Source: Poecilobothrus nobilitatus
Taxonomy: Eukaryota > Arthropoda > Insecta > Diptera > Dolichopodidae
Length of the DNA: 64,000 nt
NCBI GenBank assembly: GCA_947095535.1
Contig: OX352774.1
Location: forward strand, 71,548,416-71,612,415
Direction of reading: 5' to 3'
Shown: piece after piece, positions 50,001 through 61,700 of the stretch
Layout: each line of letters begins with the position of its first letter
How positions within the stretch are numbered: position 1 is the first letter of the stretch
The notes under the pieces: generated by a model
Database searches by the model: none
The model's input: only the letters and a program-made list of their open reading frames with translations
Told to the model about the DNA's origin: nothing
Translations under genes and position numbers: made by a program

Positions 50001-53000
50001 CAAGAGAAAGTGAATAATGGCTCAGGTATGGACAACACTACAACTATATGTCTTGACGATTTCGAAAATGAAGATGAAGATATTTTAATGCAACAAGAAC
50101 CAGTTGATGATATTATTTGTAGATTAAATGAATCCTTAGCACCTTCTCCAAAATGTTTATCATTTAATGAAGCGGGAGAAATTGAAGGTTTGCATGGTGA
50201 ACTATTTCAAACCAATACTAACTCTGATCCATTTAACCGAGCTACTCTAGAAGAATTGTCAATAACAATAAAAGACCTTGAGAAGACGTCCCAACCTTAC
50301 ATGAATGAACAAACGAATAAGTCAAAATCACATGTTAACTCTGAGCGAAATAAAAATACTGTATCTCCAGATTCATGTGCGGATGAATTACCAAAAGATT
50401 TAACTTGCAAAAAACCTGAAGATGACGTTGAAATAATTGAACCAAGCAAAAAATCATCTCCAGTAATTGAAAATCAAATTGAAAGACCGAACTCTCGTAG
50501 TTCAGATGCAATACAGTCACCTCAGCCAAGTGGCTTACCAGCAGTTCCACCATCGCCAGATCTAATACATTCCAAGAATAAGAATTTATTCTTAGATCAG
50601 ATTTTAAATCCTGCTACATCTTCCAGCCCAAAACTATGCTCTTCGCTTACAGTTACACCAATTAAAGTTCCAAGTAGTACCACAATAACTCAGGTGCAGC
50701 AAAAAGAACCATTAGATTTAGGAAAACATCGTAAATCAGCTAGCCCTACAGTTACATGTTCTGAGGAAGCTAAAAGATCTCATCATAATAAATCAAACAC
50801 GACTGCAGCAGCGGCAAGTTCTACTTCAAATAGTATTACTCCAAATGTTGAAATTATTGACGTGGACGCTTTACACCCTGAACCACCTTCAAAACGTCTA
50901 AAACATGAACAGGATGGTGCCGCACAATCAATGTCTTCAAATAATAATAAAAAAAGCTATACAGAAAATCTTATGGATATGTTATCAACAGGCAAGGACC
51001 CAGATCCATTAACACAACTTCGATTATTGATATCTAATCCAGAATGGAAAGTACCTGATCCTATATTAGTGCCAAAGGATCGTTTGAATGCGATTTTAGC
51101 TTCTCCAGCTAGAGAAATTCCATTACTTCTTACAACTCGAAAAGAACTAAGACTGCCAGAAGCATTCGCATATCCCTCAATCTTGCAAGATCCAGATATA
51201 TTAGTAATATCAATGGCTCAGCTAGAGGCAATTCTTCAAAAACAAGTGGAAATACCAAGAGCTAAACAAACTACTCCGGTAATGGTAACACCACAAGTCA
51301 CTATCGAGGCTGTACCAAACCCTAATTTGAGTAACAAAAATGTACAGAGATTAGAAAAATCTACTCCGCAAATTCATACAATACCTACTGCAGAAATAAC
51401 ACCACAATTAAATGAAGAACCACCCATAATCTCTCACAGAGCACCATCGCCAAAGAAAACTACGATTAATAATACTTCAAATAATACTCCAGTTTCAGCG
51501 AATCTTGCAGCTGCAGCCGCAGCTAAAAATTTATTGAATAATCCGTTGGCACCACTACTAGCTTCAGCTGGTCTGGCTAGTGAAATTGACGCCGCAACGA
51601 TGGCTGCATTTAATCAAATGTTATGGTTACCATATTTAGGACAAATGGCCCCAGAATTATTCAAAGCTATGAGCAATTTACAAAACAATAATAATTCAAA
51701 CAATAATAATGCTAATAATTTGGCAGAGCTTTTACCACTATTACAAGCCCAACAGCAAGCAGCAGCAGCTGCTGCTGCAGCATCTCAACAACAAACGAAT
51801 ACAAATCAATTTAATCCGTTGACAGCAGTTGCTGCAGCTGCGGCATTACAAAATCCGATGGCAGCGGCCGCAGCTTTACAAAATCCTATGGCCGCTGCTG
51901 CTGCCTTTCAAAATCCACTGGAAATGGCAATGTGGCAGCAAGTGCTGACGCAAGCACAAATGCAAAGAATATTAAAATTACAGCAAGAGCAACAAAAACA
52001 ACAGCAACAGCAGGCTGCTGCTGCCTTAAGAGAACAAGAGCTTAAGAAAAAACAAGAAGATAAATTAAATGCTCAACGTAATTTAGCCGCTTTATTTGCA
52101 GCTCAAAAAGAAGCTGAAAATAAAAAATTATTAAATGAAATTCAGCAAAAATCGCAACAATTACAACAATCACAAAATCAAAAGCAACGTTCAATGATTG
52201 GTATTAATCCATTCCGTCAAGAACATAATCGTGTTGCTGTACGGCATTCAAATTCGTCTTCCAGTAATAATATTAATAATAATAATAATAACAATAATAA
52301 TAATAATATTAATAATAATAATAATATTAATAACAATAATAATATTAATAATAATAATATTAATAATAATAATAATGTAGAAAAATCTAATAACGGAAGA
52401 CCGATTAATCCATTTCATCAGAACTATGCATCTGGTGGTGTCGATATAACACCTGTTTTGCGAAGTAATAAATCACAACAAAAATCAAATCATTCTCATC
52501 CAAATCAAATTGATCAAAAACCTCGTTTAACATGTAAATCTTTAACAAATTTATTACAACCTGATCGTGTTTTGAATCCAGCAGCTACAGCTGATACTAA
52601 AATGGCTAATTTAATGGCTATGCCAGGCTTTGATTTTAATTTTGGTGGCACAACAAATCCATTCCAAAATCAACAAAATAGTTTTAATACGAACAATATA
52701 AATAATAATAACAATAATAACAATAATAATAGTAATAATAACAATAATAATATAAATAGCCAACAACATAATTATCATCAAAATCATTTCTCTTCATCTT
52801 CATCAGCAACATCGTCATCGGGTGGAGGTTCGTCATTATTGGGATCCTTAACAAATCAATTAAATCAACGATCCCATAATTTAAATAATTCAAATAATGC
52901 TCATGGCCATCAACAACAGCAACTTCACCATCATCAACAACAATTACAACATCAACAACAACAACAACAGCAACATAATCAAACAAAGTTAAAAGTAAAA

Positions 53001-53245
53001 TCTGGATCACATCTTTTAGATCCAATAGCAATGCAACGTCGACTTTTAAATAACAGTAATAATAACAATAATAACAATAATAATAATATTAATAATAATA
53101 GTAATAATAACAATAATAATAATAATATTAATAATAATAATAATGGTGATGATAATGGAACTGAAGTTGGAAGTACAACTAGTAGTTTGGATGAAATTAT
53201 GTTAAGTGATCCAAATGCTGCTTTATGGCATCCATTATTCGGAAG
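44001..53245 (+). CDS. Giant AT-hook, low-complexity, probably nuclear protein (first coding exon; 3' exons outside window)
   Basis: One frame runs from ATG 44,001 to TAA at 53,256-53,258 without a stop. The likely exon end is the donor AAG|GTATGC at 53,245/53,246 (phase 2), so the last residues before that TAA are probably intronic. Approximate residues: His runs 31-36 and 73-86; Asn/Gln/Ser-rich 100-600; AT-hooks KKRGRKPK near 626 and PRGRPK 697-702; about 15 TP-[KR]-H-[KR] repeats at 974-1367; an island NPIFLWVKQDD...GSWRAIPRTDP at 1489-1534; a Lys run near 1607; acidic/Pro regions; SUMO-interaction-like VEIIE and VEIID near 2143 and 2283; PLDLGK near 2237, resembling a CtBP-binding motif; an island LRLLISNPEWKVPDP...LEAILQ at 2337-2417; an Ala-rich helix 2500-2557; a Gln-rich coiled coil 2647-2727; Asn runs; and LWHPLFG at the end. 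AT-hooks suggest chromatin binding; role inferred. I cannot name the family. Confidence 0.85.
44091..44266 (+). repeat. CAT/CAC repeats encoding His runs
   Basis: Two clusters (44,091-44,108 and about 44,215-44,263) of mixed CAT and CAC codons encode His6, His9 and further His residues near the N-terminus. The mixed codons suggest retention of the amino-acid run rather than a fresh slippage event. Poly-His is known to promote nuclear-speckle localisation in other proteins. Confidence 0.7.
46915..48100 (+). repeat. Coding minisatellite: about 15 units with TP-[KR]-H-[KR] core
   Basis: The protein unit is roughly PKVPKLTISATPKHK followed by SYASLSFDEP, about 25 residues (75 bp). Three units at about 47,622-47,840 are nearly identical and perfectly in tandem; the outer ones are shortened or lack the PKVPKLTIS half. 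Thirteen units keep a TP dipeptide with basic residues around it; one has lost the pattern (TPKYV) and one reads APKHK. The synonymous positions differ between units, so the array is not a very recent expansion except perhaps at its centre. Confidence 0.85.
52263..52378 (+). repeat. AAT/AAC/ATT repeat encoding Asn run with Ile
   Basis: AAT and AAC codons interrupted by regularly spaced ATT give Asn blocks separated by single Ile residues, about 38 codons. In-frame trinucleotide expansion near the C-terminus of the large protein. Confidence 0.75.
52696..52758 (+). repeat. AAT/AAC repeat encoding Asn run
   Basis: About 20 Asn codons (mixed AAT and AAC) with isolated Ile and Ser, following a TNPFQNQQN segment. 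Confidence 0.7.
53047..53146 (+). repeat. AAT/AAC repeat encoding Asn run, last before exon end
   Basis: About 30 Asn codons with isolated Ile and Ser, ending in NGDDNGTEVG. It is directly followed by the conserved-looking exon end (SLDEIMLSDPNAALWHPLFG). Confidence 0.7.
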
Positions 53246-53251
53246 GTATGC
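53240..53251 (+). promoter_or_regulatory. Candidate 5' splice site of the large coding exon
   Basis: CGGAAG|GTATGC with GT at 53,246-53,247 fits the fly donor pattern (AG|GTATG or AG|GTAAG). The protein looks ordered right up to LFG and then reads only four further residues to a stop, which supports splicing here. The alternative is a short isoform ending in RYAF. Confidence 0.6.
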
Positions 53252-53258
53252 ATTTTAA

Positions 53259-54769
53259 ATGTTACTTTTAGGCAAAAATTATTGTAATTGTTTATTAATT
53301 TAAGAAAACTTTTTTGTAAAAATATTGTTGAATAATTCTTAAGTGTATTCTGCTCCATTTGTTTGTTATTATAATATTTAGGAACCCATTTTAATTTTGT
53401 AATTTTGTAAGATATTATTATTAATTATTGAATTAAAAAAATATATTTTATAATATGTATTAATTTTAAAATTTTGTTTTGCTTATCACTAAAACTGTAT
53501 TGTTTATATGATCTTCTCATATCTTTTTAAATAATGTTATCTAGCTTTTTTATTTTAACCATGCATGCATATATTTTCTTAGCATCTACACATATTTTGA
53601 AGAAATTTATAGAAATAAAAGATTCTTAAAAGTTACACTATTAGCAATTAGTTATAAGGTTTGGTTGTCTACTTCATTGTTCACGAAACATATTAAAATA
53701 ATTGTGTTAATTTACAAGTTTTGATTTAAAGTTATATGAGGATATACCGTTATATAATATCTTTTAAATTTATAATATATGTTATTATTGTCGTAAGAAT
53801 CTAATAGTCAGTTTTAGTTATTTTTACGATAATTCACTATATAGAAATTCCAAAGCGGCAATCAGAAAATAAAATAAAACACTATTAATAATATATTTCT
53901 AAATATTATGAATCTGATAAAATGGTTAAAATTTTGATTAACATTTTTTTTAGAAATACTTTGTGACCAATATTCACTTGTTAGGTTTTCTTGTTTCTTT
54001 ACTTTTTAAGAAATTAAAAAAAATCTTAAATTAATATGAAACACATACATATACGTATGTACCTATATTGAATTTAGGCTTAAAAATTAATATTAATCCA
54101 CTATTAAATAATATCATAGGATTTATTTTATAAACCTAATCATTTATTTATTTTTCTGGTATTAATTTATTAAAAATATTTTATTTTGACTCTTTTGTAT
54201 TATTTGATATAGATAGGATTCATATTTATAATTTTTTTAGTTGGGTCATGAATGCTTATATGTATATAATCAATGTATTTATTTATGTACATCACATTAT
54301 TTATTTACATATTAATATTTTGTATACTGATAAAATTCTATAAGCTTTTAAAAGTCAATAAGTGCCTGTGAAATATTAAAAAGTTTTAATCATTAAAGGT
54401 TACTATTTTATAGTTTGTATCTATTGTTATTTTAAATAAGGTGAGTGTAGCCTAAAATTCCATTAAACACTAAATGAATTTTCTTTATAAGTAGATGCTA
54501 CAGTTTTGACCTTTAAACTATTATTTAATTTAATTTACATTATACTTCGAGAGTACCTATTTTTATTATATTCTAAAAAATCATTTTAAATACATACTTC
54601 AATTTTAAAGTATCTGAAAGAATAAATAAAATAAAAAATATTTGAAAGTAACTTAATTTAAAACGTTAAAATTACTTTTAATTGAGCAATTAAAGTCTAT
54701 ATAAATTTTATTTTAATTAAATACAATAAAAAAAAATAAAAAAAAATTAAAAAAATATATTTTTAAATT
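53259..54769. other. Probable intron of the large gene or 3' flank, no exon seen
   Basis: AT-rich, stops in all frames, no acceptor followed by a coding stretch on the + strand. Nothing else recognised. Confidence 0.5.
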
Positions 54770-54842
54770 CGACCCTGCCAGGAGTCGAACCTGGAATCTT
54801 CTGATCCGTAGTCAGACGCGTTATCCATTGCGCCACAGGGCC
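54770..54842 (-). tRNA. tRNA-Arg (anticodon ACG)
   Basis: Read on the - strand the 73-nt sequence begins GGCCCTGTGGCGCAATGGAT and folds as a complete cloverleaf. The acceptor GGCCCTG pairs with CAGGGTC (one G-T), the D-stem is GCGC/GCGT, the anticodon stem is TCTGA/TCAGA around loop CTACGGA, the T-arm CCAGG-TTCGACT-CCTGG, and the discriminator base is G. The anticodon is ACG (decoding CGU and, after A-to-I editing, CGC/CGA). Box A (TGGCGCAATGG) and box B (GGTTCGACTCC) are intact. There is no intron. A T-run on the - strand (A-run at about 54,730-54,752 on +) supplies a Pol III terminator. It matches the fly tRNA-Arg(ACG) form from memory, apart from an acceptor-stem difference. Confidence 0.97.
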
Positions 54843-56570
54843 AGTTGATATTATTGTGACAAATATCGATGTAATTTTTGTTCTCTTCTAACAAATTAAT
54901 GTATTATGTATATACATAAACAGAAATCAAAAATAATAGAAATACATACAACACACAAAAAATATATTACTATAGTTCGTTTTATTAATGCTCAGTTCAA
55001 CTTCATGGTACAACATATCGAGAGCATAAAATACAAACTTGTTTTGCCTACAATCTACACATTTAAACAAACATTTTTTGTTTATTACACACAATTTACA
55101 ATATATGAACTAACGCAAACTAACACAATAAACATTTTATTATTAAACAGTAAACACTAAACAGATTAAACTACACATATGACTTACATATACCATTCAT
55201 ATATCTTTTTAATCTTTTTTTCTTTGATTACTATTTACTTTTATACAAAATGCTTAAAAGTTTTTTATTTATATTTTTATCTCTTTTTATTCTTTCTATC
55301 CCTTTCCATTCCACTCTTTCTATCGTTAATAAGTAAAATAACTAATAAAACATAAATTTTCTTAAATCAGAGTAAAAGAAAGAGAAAGAAAAATTTTAAA
55401 AGAAAAAAAATATAAACGAAAATATAACTAATAAGTGAACCTTAAGAATAAAAACTTAGCAAATAAATTGTATAGGTAGTGTACAGAAAGACGCAATTAC
55501 TCACTAACTCATTCACTCTTTCGTTAGTTCACTCACTCACTTATCTGCATTCTGAAAAAAAATTTCGAATATTTTACTAACACGAACGAAATTAATTTTG
55601 TACACTATTTGTATAAGAAATAAATGCCTGGATTTTTTTTTTTTTATTAAAGTAACATTATCAGTTCCCACAAAAAAAGAAAAAAATGGTATCCTATATT
55701 AATATAGTTATTTCATGTTTTTGTTTTTTCTTCTCCCGGTTTAAATTTTGTTTGATTTGGCTATGCTAGTTAGACCTAGATAGTAATTCTAGCTAATATT
55801 TTAATAGAACCCCCAAAAGAAAAAAAAGATTTAAAATAAGAATGAAAATAATCATGTATATAAAAAAAAAAAGAGTTTTTTGTTCTCACAAGACTACAAT
55901 TACAATACTAAGAAAGAGCAAAAGAGATAAAACATAAATTATGTTTTTTTAAATATGAATTATTATGATTTTAAATATGACTTATTATTACTTTTTTTTT
56001 TTTTTTCTTTATTTTCTTCAATGGAATTTTTACATTTAAAATATGAATTTAAGAACCAAAAATACAAAGTAGGGTATATGTGGTAAAAAAAAAATGTTGT
56101 TTTTTTTTTCATTTTGGTTTTGGGCAGAATAAATTAGCGCTCAAGTTTTTTTGTTTTCTTTTCGAAATAAAATTCTTTGAAGGAAATGAAAGTTTTAATA
56201 AAAATATAAAAAAGTGGTAAATTAAAAGTAAAGTTGATTGTATTTTAACTATTTTTACAGATTTTTTTAAGATAGGTAATTGAAAGGAGAAATTTTTTTT
56301 TTTTTTTTTAACATTCTTTTTATTTAGTTCCATAAGTTTATAATTATTTGTTATTTTGTAAGTGAAACTTAATTACAAAAAAACTTTCAACAAAAATAAT
56401 TAACTTATTAATTAACTTTAACAAATAATTGTTTAGATTTCTTAAATTTTAATACATTTAATTGTGTTTATTATTAGTTCCATATTTTCTGTCTGATCTG
56501 ACTAAATTGAAGTAAATGTACTAATTGTAATTTAAAAAGAAAGAAAGTTCGGGAAAAAAAAAAATGAATT
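54843..56570. other. Probable intron or intergenic DNA, no gene seen
   Basis: AT-rich with ACTCACTAACTCATTCACTC-like simple sequence near 55,499-55,540 and T-runs near 55,631 and 55,990. A frame at 54,906-55,160 is open but Ile/Asn/Thr/Lys-rich and unsupported. Confidence 0.5.
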
Positions 56571-56579
56571 GTTCCTACA

Positions 56580-56730
56580 ATGTTGGACTCTTCAGTAGGC
56601 TTTGTAATATTGTATTGCCTAGACAACTGTTGTGTATAAAATTTTCGATTAATCTTATACTTATATGAGATTTTATCAAAATCATCTGCGAAGTATAAAA
56701 GTAATCGAAATTTTTTTTTTGTTTTTTTTT
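56580..56730. repeat. Dispersed repeat family B, copy 2
   Basis: Counterpart of 11,440-11,600 in the same orientation: GGACTCTTCAGTAG, TTGTATTGCCTAGACAACT, TTATCAAAATCATCTGCGAAG, then a T-run. It has small indels relative to copy 1. Confidence 0.6.
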
Positions 56731-56739
56731 CTATATATT

Positions 56740-58550
56740 AGGTACCGACCGATAACTTTTTACTTGTTGGAAAATATAATATGAATTTCGACAGAACTAT
56801 TAAATGAATTAAGTTACTAATGGAAATTGTAGCAAAACATTCATTTAGAGATTTATTTATTAGTTTTATATTTAAACAGAAAGAGAATATTGTAAGATAG
56901 TATTTAATTTACATTTATTAAGTATTTCTTTTTTTTTTTATAAATCACATTATTTATTTTAAAAAAGTTATTTAACTTGAGTTTAGAATTATATATTTAT
57001 ACTTACCTCAATATTTATGTTCACATTTTACACAGCCGATTCATTCAATAGTAAATGATATGAATTGTGATTATTTTACCTAGTTTTGGTAGATCAAAAT
57101 ATTACTTTCCAGAGTAAAAAGTTATTGATTGGTAGTATTAGTATCGAACATATTAATCCTGAAATTTTCGATTCGGGTTTAAAAATTTAAAAAGTGTCTT
57201 TGTGTTATGTTCAACATCATGAAATTTTAATTAGAACTTCTACAAGCGGATAGTAATTTGCCTTATTGGAGATCAGACATATCATTAGAAATTTCTATTA
57301 ATCATATATACATGTATTGAATAGCATCTGTATTTTAAAACCACAGAATGCATCGAAATTATATACATATATATATGTATACATTACATAATATGTATTT
57401 AAACGTATGGTAATCATAAAATTATACTTGAATTCTTAATAAGATTCACTAATCAATTAATATTAAATCTATTTAGAGTTTAATATTAATGATCGGGTTA
57501 GTGTTAATAATATTTATTTTTTAACAGTTTTTTAAATGTGTAAAACAAGTCATTTGTTATATCCCCCATTAAAGGATTCTGAAGTTTAAAGGAAAAAAAA
57601 AAAAATCATTTATTCACTCTGCAGGGGTTAATTTTTTTGAAATTTATAATTTTTTTTTTGTAAATTTTATATATTTTATTAATGAAGGGTCAATAAATAT
57701 ATGAAAAAGTTTTTGTATTATTAATGAGACACATTTTTTAATTTATATTTCTTTTGTTTATCGTTTGTATAATGTTGGATAAATGATCGTTTGTATTAAT
57801 AACTAATTATGTTATTAATTCCTTTTTAACTTTTTCTATTTTAAAAAAATATAATATATATTATTAAAAATATGTTAACGAGTTTTAATGTACATATATA
57901 TATAATATATAATATATAGTTAATATGGCAGATGATTAGTTTTAGATTAATTCTGTTTTGATAGTTTAGGTGTAACAAAATGTCTCATTGTTTTTTTTTT
58001 CTTTTTGTTTTGGTTAATATAAATTATGAGTGAAATCATTTTCAGAATAATTTAAATGCAAAGACTTTTTGGAATTTTATACAATAATTTGTAATATTAT
58101 AAACTAGCTAAACTGGCGTAGCATATGCTAGTCTGGTTTACCTGCGGTAGAATATAATGCGTGTACTACAATAAAGCCAGTTTTTTAATAATCCTATTTT
58201 ATTAAAATCCTGTTTTTTTTTCTTAAATTCAGGAAAAGGAGTATAACTCTTATGTCGACCCAATTCTAAAATCGCGTCTAATCGCACATATGCACAATAT
58301 GTATATATAATCTAAAATATTTAAATGTTATTTTAAGTTAAAAGGACTTATTTATAACTCTTTGAAGAAATTTAATCGTATAGTTTTCAATATTAATTGA
58401 AACCTATAGATCCTTTCATGAATAGTTTATAATCTTAGTTTTTACCCTCCTTTTATATAGGTATACAATTTGCAAAAATTTTAAAACTAATTTACTATGA
58501 CAAGTTTCCTGTATGTAATATTATAATATTATGCTATTTTCGTTTGAATT
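56740..58550. other. Probable intron or intergenic DNA, no gene seen
   Basis: AT-rich with TATATATATAATATATA near 57,895-57,915. Nothing recognised. Confidence 0.55.
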
Positions 58551-58742
58551 TTTTTTTTTAAATGCATTTCTCTGCCACATAAATGTGAACAGAAAATTAC
58601 ACAGCCTTTCCTGTTCAGGCGTGGCTGTAAATGTCGTAAGGGGGAATTAACTCTTACGATTTGTGTGGGATTCGAACCCACACTCCCTCGGTGTTTACAG
58701 CGTATTTTCTACGCTCTTACCCACTAGGCCACCGAGGCCTCC
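58551..58742 (-). mobile_element. tRNA-derived SINE, copy 3 (- strand, best preserved)
   Basis: On the - strand it starts GGAGGCCTCGGTGGCCTAGT, with box A TGGCCTAGTGGG and a perfect box B GGTTCGAATCC. A body with ATCGTAAGAGTT, TTACAGCCACGCCTGAACAG and TCACATTTATGTGGCAGAG follows, ending in an A-tail (T-run 58,551-58,559 on +). The tRNA-like head can still form a GTGTGGG/CCCACAC T-arm. It is the best of the three copies for building a consensus. Confidence 0.9.
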
Positions 58743-61700
58743 ATTTGCTTTTATAATATTGTAATCATATTGTATTTAATCAAAACTAGGTATAATGAAA
58801 AATACAAAAGAATTACCACCAAGTTTCTGGCTGTAGCATCCAATAAATAAAAATTTATTAGGTATAAATACCTACCAATTATATTATTTTTATTCTGTTT
58901 ATAAAAAATACATACGTTATTTATAAATTAATACTTGTATATACTTATTAATATACTTGTAAAGTTAAATACATATATTATATATAGATATATACATATG
59001 TATAGATTATTTTTAAAAAATAATTATTTTTAAAAAACAGTTTGTAAAAATTTAAAAAACTAAATAAAAAATATGATTTTTAATACCTATACTTAGGTAA
59101 AATAAATTCAACCCAAATTTAATTTCATTGCATCCAATATATTCACCAAATGTTGTTATTAAAAATTTTAATTAATAGTTTCGCATTATTGGTAAGTAGG
59201 TATATAATATGTAGGTATTATTAAAATCCAACTGTTCCGTTATCCAACGTTATCCTTTTTCATTGTCTATTCTTTTTATTTTTTACAGAATATAAAGAAC
59301 AAATATAAAATTAAAATCAATTGTCATTTTAATTATTTCATAATTGGTTAATTAATCCTAAGAGAACACCTATCTACATACTTAATACACCTTGTTTCAA
59401 GTTTTTTTTTTTGTTTTTATTTTGTAATGGAATAGCACATGCATGCATGACATTGAATTTATTCTTAACAATAACATGTATTTAATTAGAGAATTTTTAG
59501 TTATACTATACATGTGTGTACATACAAACATGAAAATAGTCATACAACATACATATATATGTATACTTATTATTAACGAAAACAACAAAAATTTTATCAA
59601 TAAAAATCATATGTCAGCAATAACAACAACAATAATAACAGCATTAATATATATATATACATATACATTTTCATTTTGTTTAATTTTTTTTTTTTTCGAA
59701 ACAGATGCAATTTACAATAATATCATCAAAAAAAAACAAAAAAGGAAAGAAGTAAAATAAAACAGCAAGAGAAAAAAAAAATCCTTCCAATTTATTTATT
59801 TTTTTTTTTTGTTTATAATATTTTTTTTTTATTTTTTGTATTTATTATTTAATAAAAAAACAGCTGTCATTCATAATATCATAACACGTGTTTATAATGA
59901 ACATTGTACCTATCTTATATTTATATGTATGTATATGTATATAAACATACAATGTATAAATGGGCTAAAGGCAATAGGTACAGATTATTGCAACAGATAC
60001 CTAGGTGAATTTATTAAAAAATAAAAAAAAAAAGAATGAAAAGAAAAAGGAAACAAAAACCTGTAAAGGAATCCTTTGCGCAACGATCTCTTTTATACAA
60101 TCAAATAAAAACAAAAACTTAAAAAAACAAAAAAAAAAAAAGACTACAGAGATAGAAAGAGAAGGAGAATAAAATGAAAAATAAAAAAAGCAATATGTAA
60201 TTTAATCAATAGAATAAACGATGCATAAAGATTTTCATTGCAACAAAAATTATTGCAGTTTACTATAAATTATTTATAGTTTATTTTTAAATATGTATGT
60301 AGATATGTATTTAAGTAATATAATAAAATATAGGAAATAATACATATATTATATTATATCATTCATATAATTATGATGTTATTATTATTTTTATACATGT
60401 ACATACATGTATTAATACTTGTAATAATAATTTAATAATTTTGTTACTGTAAAATTATTTTAAAATAAGAATTTTTTAAGATGAAATTTAAAATAAGGAT
60501 TTTTAAATTAAATTTTAATTGTTTAACAGATTTTATTTAAAATCCTTTAAATACGTCATTTATTTTTCAATTTTGTTGAATAGAATATAAAAAAAATTTT
60601 ATTTGTTATATAATTGATATGAATTATTTTTGCGAGACTTAAACCATAAACTAAATAAAAACTATACAGACGATCAGTTTCCTTAAAAAAAATTTTTTTT
60701 TAAGCCAGCCTAAGCAGTTTAGGGATTAGAATAAATGTTTTAGAATATTTAAATTACACAAATAAATAATATAAAAGAATATTCTATAAAGTTTTATTTT
60801 TGCTATTTAAATATTTTAAAATTCATAGTTTGGCTCCAAAAAAAAAAAAAATGTTCATGCTAGCTCCCAAAAAAGACTTAAAATTTTTATATGAAACTGT
60901 TCATATCTGTATATTAAGAAGTTTATTTAGTCTTGTACTTAAACCATTATATTTATATGCAATAATTAAAAATATTTATTAATATAAAGTAAAACTTAAT
61001 AATATACAGATTAAAATTTAAATAAATTATTTTACTTTATATTTATTATATTTAGAAATTTTAACTGTTAATAAAATAAGTTAACAGAATTAGATATAGA
61101 TTTTAATATTATGTGTTATATAGATAAAAGATATAATTTAGATAAATATTTTAAATAAAATATACGCATATTTTTAGCATAAATTGGGATACAAGTCCAG
61201 AGTTCTCTTCTTTTAGACTATTTTAAGTTAACTTACGTAAATTAAAAATATTTATTTAAAATTAATTACCTAAATTCAATGTAAGCTTATATTATATTCG
61301 TCGTTTTTCTTACAACAAATCTGCTTTCTTTTTTCTTTTTTAATGTGGAAATCGTGAGTTTTTCAAATTCGGTTTAATTACCATTTTGGAATGGAAATGA
61401 AGCTGAAATTGATAAAATCAAAATATACGTAAGAAAAATAATCTGGTCTAATACGAAAGGTCGATACTTTAAATTCCGCTCTTTAAAATCCAGTCCGCTA
61501 CTGAAACTCTGATTTTGTAACCAACTGTAAAATCTCTTCTAATTCAGAATCTCGCTTTAACACTTATTGTATATAGCTTAGCTACATATTTTGTAAAAAA
61601 TTGTATAACATTGATTTTGTACTGAATTATAAAATTCGAATATTTTCAACAAGTAAAATAAAGACGAGTTTTCATAAAATCCCGATTTGGTTTTATTTTC

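Noticed and set aside
44033..53031. Additional open frames overlapping the giant coding exon on both strands
   Set aside because: They are by-products of the repetitive CAT, AAT, CAA and TCA codons of the real frame and have no independent coding character.
44001..53245. Naming the large protein after a known large fly chromatin protein (for example toutatis or Su(var)2-HP2)
   Set aside because: Size and AT-hooks are compatible, but no MBD, DDT, PHD, bromodomain or HP1-binding PxVxL motif is visible in this exon. A name would be a guess.
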